DNA of 64,000 nucleotides, taken from NCBI GenBank assembly GCA_049116335.1, contig JAGDYZ010000023.1, positions 44,348-108,347 on the forward strand, written 5' to 3'. Each line of letters begins with the position of its first letter. Positions within the stretch are counted from its first letter, which is position 1. The notes under the pieces are model-generated. The model was not told the DNA's origin. It worked only from the letters and a program-made list of their open reading frames with translations, and made no database searches. Positions 9,110 to 15,647 of the stretch are shown piece after piece. Both the position numbers and the translations under genes were made by a program. This DNA comes from CANMIH01 sp049116335. GTDB taxonomy: Bacteria > Pseudomonadota > Alphaproteobacteria > Rhodobacterales > Rhodobacteraceae.

Positions 9110-9817
9110 TCAGAATTTGCCTTCGATTTCCCATTTGTCCAGCATCGCGTTCAGCGAGCCGTCTTCTTTCATCGAGGCGATGGCCGCATCGAATTTGCCG
9201 CGCAGCTCGTCATCCGATTCACGGAATGCCATGCCGATGCCGCCGCCCAGACGTACTTCTTCCAAGAACATCAGGTCGGTTTCTGCAACGATCGGCATCA
9301 GGAAGTCTTTGTCGGACAGAACCGCGTCAACTTCGCCCGACTGAACCGCAGCAACGGTTTCGTCTGGGGTTGGGAATTCGACCAGGGTAGCACCGGTTTC
9401 TGCAACATGCGCCGACTGGATGGTCGAAGCCTGAGCCGCGATCACAGCGGTTTTCACGTCCAGACCTTCGGTCAGACCAGCATAGGCCGATGGCGAGGGC
9501 TGGGTGTAGCCCTGGGTGAAGTCAACCAGCTCTTCGCGCGCTTCGGTGATCGACATGCCGGCGATGATGGCGTCGTAGTTGCCCGAAGTCAGGTTGGGAA
9601 TGATCGAATCCCAGTCGTTGGTGACCCAGGTGCACTCAAGCTCAGCGCGTTTGCACAGCTCATCACCCAGCTCGCGCTCAAAGCCGTCTACTTCACCGGC
9701 ATCGTTCAGGAAGTTGTAGGGAGGGTAGGCGCCCTCGGTTCCCAGACGAACGGTTTCGGCCATTGCGGCGCCAGCGGTCAGTGCCAGGGCTGCGGTGGTC
9801 AGGATCAAGTTTTTCAT
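9110..9817 (-). CDS. Periplasmic substrate-binding protein, HisJ/ArtI family
   Basis: The 235-residue protein has a signal peptide (about residues 1-20, ending AAMA) followed by the family 3 solute-binding fold: RLGTEGAYPPYNFL, then DGFERELGDELCKRAELEC, DWDSIIPNLTSGNYDAI and the GMSITEAREELVDFT ligand-binding stretch. It captures a polar amino acid or amine in the periplasm for the neighbouring permeases. The start has a good AGGGGAG ribosome binding site. The ligand cannot be read from sequence. Confidence 0.9.
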   Translation of the reverse strand: MKNLILTTAALALTAGAAMAETVRLGTEGAYPPYNFLNDAGEVDGFERELGDELCKRAELECTWVTNDWDSIIPNLTSGNYDAIIAGMSITEAREELVDFTQGYTQPSPSAYAGLTEGLDVKTAVIAAQASTIQSAHVAETGATLVEFPTPDETVAAVQSGEVDAVLSDKDFLMPIVAETDLMFLEEVRLGGGIGMAFRESDDELRGKFDAAIASMKEDGSLNAMLDKWEIEGKF

Positions 9818-9873
9818 AGTTAGCTCCCCTTTGGTTTTTTGTTGGGTCTTAAATCTCAGTGCTCAGATCCGCG

Positions 9874-10650
9874 TTAGGCGTGAACTGTGGCAGAGAGGAA
9901 TTGCTTGAGGCGTTCGCTTTTGGGATTGCCAAACAGGGCATCCGGAGCGCCTTCTTCTTCAATCAGGCCTTTGTGAAGGAACACAACGTGGCTTGAGATA
10001 TCTGCGGCCATTTTCATGTCATGGGTCACGATGAGCATGGTACGCCCTTCCGCAGCAAGATCTTTGATCACCTTGATCACTTCCTGCTCCAGTTCCGGGT
10101 CCAGCGCGCTTGTAGGTTCGTCAAACAATAGGGCTTCGGGTTCCATACACAGGCCACGGGCAATTGCAGCGCGCTGTTGCTGGCCACCAGAAAGCTGGGC
10201 GGGATAGACGTCGCATTTGTCGCCGATCCCCACTTTGTCGAGATACTGCCGCGCCTTGGCTTCTACCTCGGCCTTGTCCAGCCCGAGCACCGTGACCGGT
10301 GCTTCCATGACGTTTTGCAGGATTGTCATGTGCGCCCAGAGGTTGAACTGCTGAAACACCATCGAGAGATTGGTGCGAATACGCAAAACCTGCTTGGGGT
10401 CCGCCGGATGGCGGTTCAACCCGGTCCCACGCCAGCTCACGGGTTCATTTTTGAACAGGATTTCACCCTGCTGGCTGTCTTCCAGCAAATTGCAGCAGCG
10501 CAGCAACGTGGATTTCCCGGATCCCGATGACCCAATCAGCGAAACAACATCGCCTTTTTTGGCAGATATATCGACGCCTTTGAGAACCTCCAGCTCACCA
10601 TAAGATTTGTGAAGGTCGCGAATTTCGATGACGGGGCTTTGATCGGTCAC
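9874..10650 (-). CDS. Polar amino acid ABC transporter ATP-binding protein (HisP-like)
   Basis: The 258-residue ATPase has Walker A at 40-48 (GSSGSGKST), the LSGGQ signature at 153-157 and Walker B at 174-179 followed by the EPTSALDP loop. The insert with VSWRGTGLNRHPADP is typical of the HisP/OccP group. It is the first gene of the operon and energises the two permeases. The 115 bp upstream presumably hold the operon promoter, though no convincing boxes stand out. Confidence 0.92.
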   Translation of the reverse strand: MTDQSPVIEIRDLHKSYGELEVLKGVDISAKKGDVVSLIGSSGSGKSTLLRCCNLLEDSQQGEILFKNEPVSWRGTGLNRHPADPKQVLRIRTNLSMVFQQFNLWAHMTILQNVMEAPVTVLGLDKAEVEAKARQYLDKVGIGDKCDVYPAQLSGGQQQRAAIARGLCMEPEALLFDEPTSALDPELEQEVIKVIKDLAAEGRTMLIVTHDMKMAADISSHVVFLHKGLIEEEGAPDALFGNPKSERLKQFLSATVHA

Positions 10651-10765
10651 GGTAGGCCTGAACAGTTATTGCTTGGGCGGCAGGATGACGAAATTTTAAC
10701 AGGATGCAACGGAGAATTCCCTGTTGACGTCGGGTTTGGATACAAAATCCAAACTAAGCCTTGGG

Positions 10766-11503
10766 TTAGTCTACTTCCGGGGGAAGCGGAAGCGCCAGAT
10801 ACTCCGCTTCTGGGATAGCTACAATGCCTTTCAGGCCCAGAAGATCACGATGTTCCACGGAAAGGGCTGCAATTGCATGTTTCAGGGCCTGAAACAGATC
10901 CTGTGCCAGATGGGGCTGGTTGGTGATGAAGGGCAGGGCCGGTGTTGGGGTGGTGCGGGCGATCTCGCGTAGAGATTTGGCCCAGGGCTCATATCTTTGA
11001 ACCAAACGCCACGTGTGGGCATCAATGGCCGCCGTCGCGGCATGACCTTCTGCAACTGCCAGGGCTGAGGCCCGATGGGCGCCGCTCAGATGCACAGGAC
11101 CGAGCGTTATGCCCTGCGCTTTTGTCTCTTCATAGGGGGCAGACCATCCCGACTGAGACAGCGGCTCATTCACCGCAATCTTTTGTTTCTCAATATCTTT
11201 CAACTTGTGGATGTCGCTGTCGGCATGGGCGATGAAAACCGAATTGTAATATCCGGGTGCGCAGCCGGGAAGGCCGTAATCTGGGCTGCCAACCAAGGTG
11301 ACCTGATCGTGCAATACGGCTCGGAAAGGCAACCCGCAGGTCTGGGCGAGCAACAGATCGGGGGATTGCCACATCTCCCAAAGGTCTCCGTCGCGGGTCA
11401 GATGATCGGGTCCCTGTCCCAATTGGGACCGAACCGAGGCCCAAAGAGCATCATGTGCTTCGCTAAGCTCGGGGCGGTCGTACATGGGAAGGGTGGCAAT
11501 CAT
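10766..11503 (-). CDS. PhnD-like solute-binding-fold protein without signal peptide
   Basis: I place the start at 11503, where ATGA overlaps the stop of the upstream TerB-like gene, giving 245 residues. The protein resembles phosphate/phosphonate PhnD-type binding domains (LLLAQTCGLPFR, then PGYYNSVFIAHADSD and the NEPLSQSG region). No signal peptide is visible at this start, so it may act in the cytoplasm or depend on a different start. It lies next to an ABC importer but is not required for it. Function is unassigned. Confidence 0.7.
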   Translation of the reverse strand: MIATLPMYDRPELSEAHDALWASVRSQLGQGPDHLTRDGDLWEMWQSPDLLLAQTCGLPFRAVLHDQVTLVGSPDYGLPGCAPGYYNSVFIAHADSDIHKLKDIEKQKIAVNEPLSQSGWSAPYEETKAQGITLGPVHLSGAHRASALAVAEGHAATAAIDAHTWRLVQRYEPWAKSLREIARTTPTPALPFITNQPHLAQDLFQALKHAIAALSVEHRDLLGLKGIVAIPEAEYLALPLPPEVD

Positions 11504-11937
11504 TGGCTCTCGATTCGTTTGCGGGCTTTGTTTGACTCGATGTCGCTCACCCCAAGCAATTTTGCGACCAAACGCAAGAGCGCGTCTTCTTCGACGTCGC
11601 GCACGCCATCCGCCAGAACCACCTGCCACAGGGCTTCGATCACCGCGATTCTGTCTTCAAGAGCAACGGTATCTTTGATCGCACGAGTGAAGCGCACCGT
11701 GTCGGGCGCCTCAGATTCGAGGACCTCTGCCTCCCCGCGAAGCTGTGTCGCTTCAAATGGGGACATCCCATACCGCGCTGCGGTGATGCGGTCGATGCGG
11801 GTGGTTTCTTCGACGTCGTAACTGTCGTCGGACCGCGCCACGCGCACCAACAGAGCGGTCAAAGCCAACCGTGCGTCGCCTTCGGTCAAAGGATCAGGAT
11901 CGGGGCGCACCAAGCGCGACAGGAAATCTGCAAACAT
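11500..11937 (-). CDS. TerB-like (tellurite resistance B) family protein
   Basis: The 145-residue protein has the TerB-type all-helical fold signature: a repeated pattern of LTALLVRVARSDDSYDVEE, then IALWQVVLADGVRD-like helices with acidic metal-binding positions. Such proteins are cytoplasmic and of poorly defined role. It is followed by the PhnD-like gene with a 4-bp overlap, and a related TerB-like gene lies immediately upstream, pointing to duplication. Confidence 0.78.
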   Translation of the reverse strand: MFADFLSRLVRPDPDPLTEGDARLALTALLVRVARSDDSYDVEETTRIDRITAARYGMSPFEATQLRGEAEVLESEAPDTVRFTRAIKDTVALEDRIAVIEALWQVVLADGVRDVEEDALLRLVAKLLGVSDIESNKARKRIESQ

Positions 11938-11985
11938 AAGGGGGATATAGGCGCGCCCGGTAGCGGGCGCAAACCTAGGATGACC

Positions 11986-12429
11986 TCAGGGGATGACGGC
12001 AGCTGTACGCGCGGCCTCAGAATCGCTGCGCTCTACGCCCAGAACCTCTTCCACAAGCTGAACAACCGCGGTCTCACGGTCGTCGGTGATGCCATCCGCC
12101 AGAACCACTTTCCAAAGCGCATCTACTTTGTCTTTGCGGTGGTCGTAATCCACACAATCCCGGATCAACTGCGCCATCTCATTGTCGTCTTCAATTGTGA
12201 AGGCAAGCTTTTCACAGGTGGCGCGCATTTTGGCCGCCTCGACTGGGTTCAGATCATAGGCCTGAGCCAGAATGCGATCGATCTGTTCAATCTCTTCAAA
12301 CAGATAGGCCTTGTCGGCCATGGCCACCCTGACCAGCAGCGTGCCAAGCGCCAGACGGGCATCTGGCTCGGGCAAAGGCTCGGGCGTTGGCGTCTTGGAC
12401 GTAAAGAATGACATTAACCCTTCGAGCAT
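11986..12429 (-). CDS. TerB-like family protein, second copy
   Basis: I use the ATG at 12429, which has a strong AAGGAGAGG ribosome binding site, giving 147 residues that begin MLEGLMSFF. The repeated LALGTLLVRVAMADKAYL and DALWKVVLADGITDD segments match the neighbouring TerB-like protein. A Pro/Thr-rich linker follows the N-terminal helix. The pair probably arose by tandem duplication and may act together; function is not established. Confidence 0.78.
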   Translation of the reverse strand: MLEGLMSFFTSKTPTPEPLPEPDARLALGTLLVRVAMADKAYLFEEIEQIDRILAQAYDLNPVEAAKMRATCEKLAFTIEDDNEMAQLIRDCVDYDHRKDKVDALWKVVLADGITDDRETAVVQLVEEVLGVERSDSEAARTAAVIP

Positions 12430-12522
12430 AGCCCTCTCCTTGATTTGGTGGTTCACGTCTGCGTTTCTACAAGGGATAGCAGAAAGACGGGATCTTCCAA
12501 GGAAAAGGTTACGCCCGTTGCG

Positions 12523-13299
12523 TCACAGTTTCGCGAATCGCTGTGAGAGGGATTTGGCAAAATCGGACAGACCCCAGGGTGGGTTCACAATGAACATGCC
12601 CGATCCCGTCATGCGATGGCCTTTGCGGGCCGGCGGAAATTTCACCTCATGGCGCAGGGCATCTGGAAACATCTCGTCTAGGCGATCCAGCATGGGGTGG
12701 TGCAAGCCATCAGTTAAGATCGGATACCACAGCATCAGAATGCCAACATTCCATTTCCGGGCGAGTTTGCCCATCTGAACCGGAATGGTGTCGTAGTCTG
12801 ATTTCACCTCCCAGGGGGGGTCAATCAACATCATCCCGCGGCGCGGATCAGGTGGGCACAGGCTCTGGGCCAGCTCAAGTCCGTCCTGTTGATAGATCTT
12901 GGTGTTGGGTGCACGGAGGTTGCTGCGCAGGGCCGCATATTCCTGCGGATGCAGGTCCGCCAGATGCAGCTTATCTGTTTCGCGCAGCAGTGTTTGGGCG
13001 ATCAGAGGCGAACCGGGGTAAGATGTATCCCCGTGTAAAGCGCGGATCGAGGTCAAGGCGCGGCGATAGGTGTGGTCCTTTGGAAACCAGCTCTCGGCAA
13101 TGTCGATACCCTTGGCCGCTTCTCCGGTTTTCTGCGCCTCATCCCCTGCCAGATCATAAAGCCCCCGCCCGGCGTGGGTTTCGATATAGGACAGCGGTTT
13201 GTCTTTGCGCGTCAGATAATCAAGCGCCTGCGCGAGCAAAGCGTGTTTCTGAACATCCGCCAGATTGCCGGCATGAAAGCTATGTTGGTACGAGAGCAT
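12523..13299 (-). CDS. rlmJ: 23S rRNA (adenine2030-N6)-methyltransferase RlmJ
   Basis: The 258-residue protein has the RlmJ N-terminal signature (MLSYQHSFHAGNLADVQKH), the SAM-binding YIETHAGRGLYDL segment and the catalytic DPPWE at 160-164. RlmJ methylates A2030 of 23S rRNA. It is a little shorter than the Escherichia coli protein but complete in its motifs. Upstream of its start, on the opposite strand, lies the prophage remnant. Confidence 0.92.
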   Translation of the reverse strand: MLSYQHSFHAGNLADVQKHALLAQALDYLTRKDKPLSYIETHAGRGLYDLAGDEAQKTGEAAKGIDIAESWFPKDHTYRRALTSIRALHGDTSYPGSPLIAQTLLRETDKLHLADLHPQEYAALRSNLRAPNTKIYQQDGLELAQSLCPPDPRRGMMLIDPPWEVKSDYDTIPVQMGKLARKWNVGILMLWYPILTDGLHHPMLDRLDEMFPDALRHEVKFPPARKGHRMTGSGMFIVNPPWGLSDFAKSLSQRFAKL

Positions 13300-13502
13300 A
13301 TGAGACCTGCGATCTATGGTGACCCAGGGGGTATGGACTTTGGGGCGTGTGGGAGCAAGTTTGAAACCGATCTGTATGTGGCAGAGCGGAAGAGCGACCG
13401 AGACGCGCTCAAGGCGCCCGTATAAAGACGTGGCCTACTCGACTTCGACGCGATGGAAGATCACTGTCGGGTTCTGGCAGTCGCGAAATCTACATTCCTA
13501 AA
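13300..13502. other. Left border of the prophage remnant, no gene seen
   Basis: This stretch lies between the rlmJ start and the first phage-like fragment. It should hold the rlmJ promoter on the minus strand. I see no credible ORF, integrase or attachment site. Confidence 0.4.
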
Positions 13503-13700
13503 GTGGTCAAGTCGGATAGCGTGCTAGCTAAGAAGCTCGGGCGAGAAAACGCGGTGAAAATCACCAAGCTCTTCGGATCTGGGGACCTGCTTGTACCGTG
13601 CGGCGATGTTGCGGGCGCGGCGGGGCGCAAAGTGCGCATAGCCGAACTGTATCTTGAGGGGATGAGACTTGATGTCGGACTAGGAGTGGGCGTTCTTTGA
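13503..13700 (+). pseudogene. Possible Mor/C-type phage activator fragment
   Basis: The short frame reads as a piece similar by eye to Mor-family middle/late activators of Mu-like phages, with the spacing LGRENAVKI, FGSGDLLVP and then RIAELYLEG where a helix-turn-helix would begin. It loses that similarity at about 13670, where the IS5-type transposase frame starts, so the insertion seems to have cut it. It starts at a GTG without an obvious ribosome binding site. The family call is tentative. Confidence 0.3.
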
Positions 13701-14435
13701 ACCGTTCATTCTTTCTGTTCGCGCTCCGAACGGACGGAAACCAACCGACCACCGCCTTGTTCTTGATGGCGTTTTTTGGATAGCACGTACCGGCACACCG
13801 TGGCGGGGCCTTCCTGAAGAATTCGGGAAATGGTCGAGTGTCTATCGACAGTTCTGGCGTTGGAAGCTCGCGGGGCTATGGGAACAGATCCTGGAGGAGT
13901 TGACTGAGAGCAGGATCGTTCCTGACGCGCTTCAGATGGTCGACAGCACCGTGGTGCGCGCCCATTATCCACTGTCCGGCAGGGCACTGCGCATGCAATG
14001 TCCCGAGAGGAGGGCCGCGGGCGCTAAAGGGTGGATTCACGACCAAGATCCATCTCCGGGTGAATGCCGCCGGTCCGCCGATGCGATCTGACCTCACGCC
14101 CTGCAAGGCGTCCGATTATCTCGGTTTCGATCTCATCATGGACGAAAATTTGCCGGAACCTTTGGTGCTGCCGGCCGGCAAGGGGTACGATGCCGACAGT
14201 ATTCGCGACGATAATCGCAGTCGAAACATCCAACCGGTCATTCCCTTGCGGAAGTCGCGAAAGAAGCGTGTTGGTGTTGATCGCCAACTGTATCGACTGC
14301 GGAACCTGGTTGAGAGATGCTTTAACAAGCTGAAGAATGCCCGTCGCGACACGGTACGACAAGACCGCCGAAAGCTTCCTCGGATTTGTCGACATCACGT
14401 CAATTCGCCTGTGGCTACGCCATTTTTCAACATGA
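13672..14435 (+). pseudogene. Degenerate IS5-type transposase
   Basis: Reading from the ATG at 13672 gives MSD, an in-frame TAG at 13681, then EWAFFEPFIL and a long IS5/DDE stretch (RTGTPWRGLPEEFG, QMVDSTVVRAHY). Frameshifts near 14050 and 14350 separate it from the later motifs ADSIRDDNR, RNIQPVIP, YRLRNLVERCFNKLKN and the terminal TRYDKTAESFLGFVDITSIR, which ends at a stop at 14433-14435. The total of 764 bp matches an intact IS5-family transposase gene, so it decayed in place by point changes. I could not identify clear terminal inverted repeats. Confidence 0.85.
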
Positions 14436-14450
14436 CCTAGCTTTAGAATG
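13672..14450 (+). mobile_element. Remnant IS5-family insertion sequence
   Basis: The transposase pseudogene fills this interval and is flanked on the left by a truncated phage regulator-like frame and on the right by the 3' end of a phage tail sheath gene. The insertion or a linked deletion therefore removed the 5' half of the tail operon. Exact ends are not defined because no terminal repeats or target duplication are clear. Confidence 0.65.
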
Positions 14451-14616
14451 CTGGCTGGACGCAGAGCTGAACACCGAAGTCACCCTGAAGGCGGGTGAAC
14501 TGTATCTGGATTTCGACATGGAACCGCCCGCGCCGTTGGAGCGCCTTAAGTTCCGCGCTCACCGCAACGGCGCATATTACAAGGACCTCGTGCAGTCCGT
14601 CAAAGCCGCCGCATAA
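14437..14616 (+). pseudogene. Phage contractile tail sheath protein, 3' fragment
   Basis: Only about the last 59 residues remain, reading AELNTEVTLKAGELYLDF and then DMEPPAPLERLKFRAHRNG. This pattern is the conserved C-terminal strand region of P2 FI-type sheath proteins. The 5' part is replaced by the decayed IS element, so no functional sheath can be made from here. It is followed 12 bp later by the tail tube gene, as in P2. Confidence 0.75.
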
Positions 14617-14628
14617 GGAGATACACCA

Positions 14629-15129
14629 ATGATCCGCTATCCCCGCATGATCAAAAACTTCAACGCTTTTCTGGACAGCGAAAGCTTCGCCGGTCTCGCT
14701 GAGACAGCCAAGCTTCCCGACTTCAAACTTCAGGTTGCGAAGCATCGCGCCGCTGGCATGGATGGCGCGGCCCCGGTGGACATGGGCACCGAAGACATGC
14801 GCTCTGAAGTGAGCCTGAAGGAATGGACCCCGTCCGCCTTGAAGCTGATTGGCACGCGCAAGCGCCTTGTCCTTCGCCCGGCGGCGCAGGGCAAAGTCGC
14901 AAGTGAAGCTGACGCCATCATTGCCACCATTGGCGGTCTCTGGGCTGGCCTCAATCCCGGCGAGCTGAAGCCCGGTTCTGATGTGCCCATGAAGCTGGGT
15001 CTTGAGGTCGAATATTTTCGGTTGGAAATCAACGGCGACGAGATCTTTGAAATCGACATTTTGGCGGGCAAGCGCGTGGTTGGCGGCGTCGACCAGGTTG
15101 CAGCGCTTCGCCAAGCGATGGGCCTTTAA
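14629..15129 (+). CDS. Phage major tail tube protein (P2 FII-like)
   Basis: The 166-residue protein matches the P2 FII tube family in length and pattern (RYPRMIKNFNAFLDSESFAG, then EYFRLEINGDEIFEIDI and VVGGVDQ). Tube subunits stack as hexamers inside the contractile sheath. It lies directly after the sheath fragment and before the E gene, the P2 order. The start has an AGGAG ribosome binding site. The frame is intact. Confidence 0.88.
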   Translation: MIRYPRMIKNFNAFLDSESFAGLAETAKLPDFKLQVAKHRAAGMDGAAPVDMGTEDMRSEVSLKEWTPSALKLIGTRKRLVLRPAAQGKVASEADAIIATIGGLWAGLNPGELKPGSDVPMKLGLEVEYFRLEINGDEIFEIDILAGKRVVGGVDQVAALRQAMGL

Positions 15130-15171
15130 AGCCCCCTCTAAATCCCTCTTAAACTCAGAGAAAGAACCCCA

Positions 15172-15483
15172 ATGACGAAAGTAAATCCAAACGCCGTGAC
15201 CCTGTCGTCGCCAATCAAAGTCGGCGGCAAGGACATCACTGCAGTGACCCTTCGCAAGCCTAAAGCGGGCGAAATGCGCGGGCTTCAAACTGCGAACATT
15301 CTTCAGATGGATGTGGACACCATGATCAAGCTTTTGCCCCGGATCACATCGCCGGTGCTTGACCCGGCTGTGGTGGAAGATCTGGACGCGGATAACTTTG
15401 GCCCGCTCTGTCAAAAGGCCATGAGTTTTTTGTTGCCGAAGAAGGCGCAGGACAAAATCACAGCGGCGGCGGCGAGCCTCTAA
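15172..15483 (+). CDS. Phage tail assembly chaperone E (P2 E-like)
   Basis: The 103-residue protein is a tail assembly protein of the P2 E type (VNPNAVTLSSPIKVGGKDIT, then LRKPKAGEMRGLQ). Near its end lies a slippery heptamer T TTT TTG at 15426-15432, in the correct phase for a -1 shift into the E' frame. In P2, the E and E+E' products are made in a fixed ratio and help assemble the tube around the tape measure. The zero-frame product ends at 15483. Confidence 0.85.
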   Translation: MTKVNPNAVTLSSPIKVGGKDITAVTLRKPKAGEMRGLQTANILQMDVDTMIKLLPRITSPVLDPAVVEDLDADNFGPLCQKAMSFLLPKKAQDKITAAAASL

Positions 15484-15647
15484 GGCTTCCCAATGATGTA
15501 GAAGACGCGATGGCCGATTTGGCCGTCGTGTTCAACTGGTCCCCCCGAGACATGGACGACATGGACATCGAGGAGCTGGCCCGGTGGCGGGAAAAAGCCC
15601 GCGTAAGACACGAAGCCCAACACGGAGATCCTGACAATGAGTTCTGA
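15426..15647 (+). CDS. E' part of the E+E' frameshift product (GpE family)
   Basis: After the -1 shift at 15426-15432 the frame stays open without stops to 15647 and runs into a 45-residue GpE-family segment beginning at an ATG at 15510 (MADLAVVFNWSPRDMDDMD, then IEELARWREKA). The frame phases agree exactly. The E' stop overlaps the tape measure start at 15637. Most annotations would miss this segment because it is short. An independent start at 15510 is possible but has no good ribosome binding site. Confidence 0.75.
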   Translation, partial: FFVAEEGAGQNHSGGGEPLRLPNDVEDAMADLAVVFNWSPRDMDDMDIEELARWREKARVRHEAQHGDPDNEF

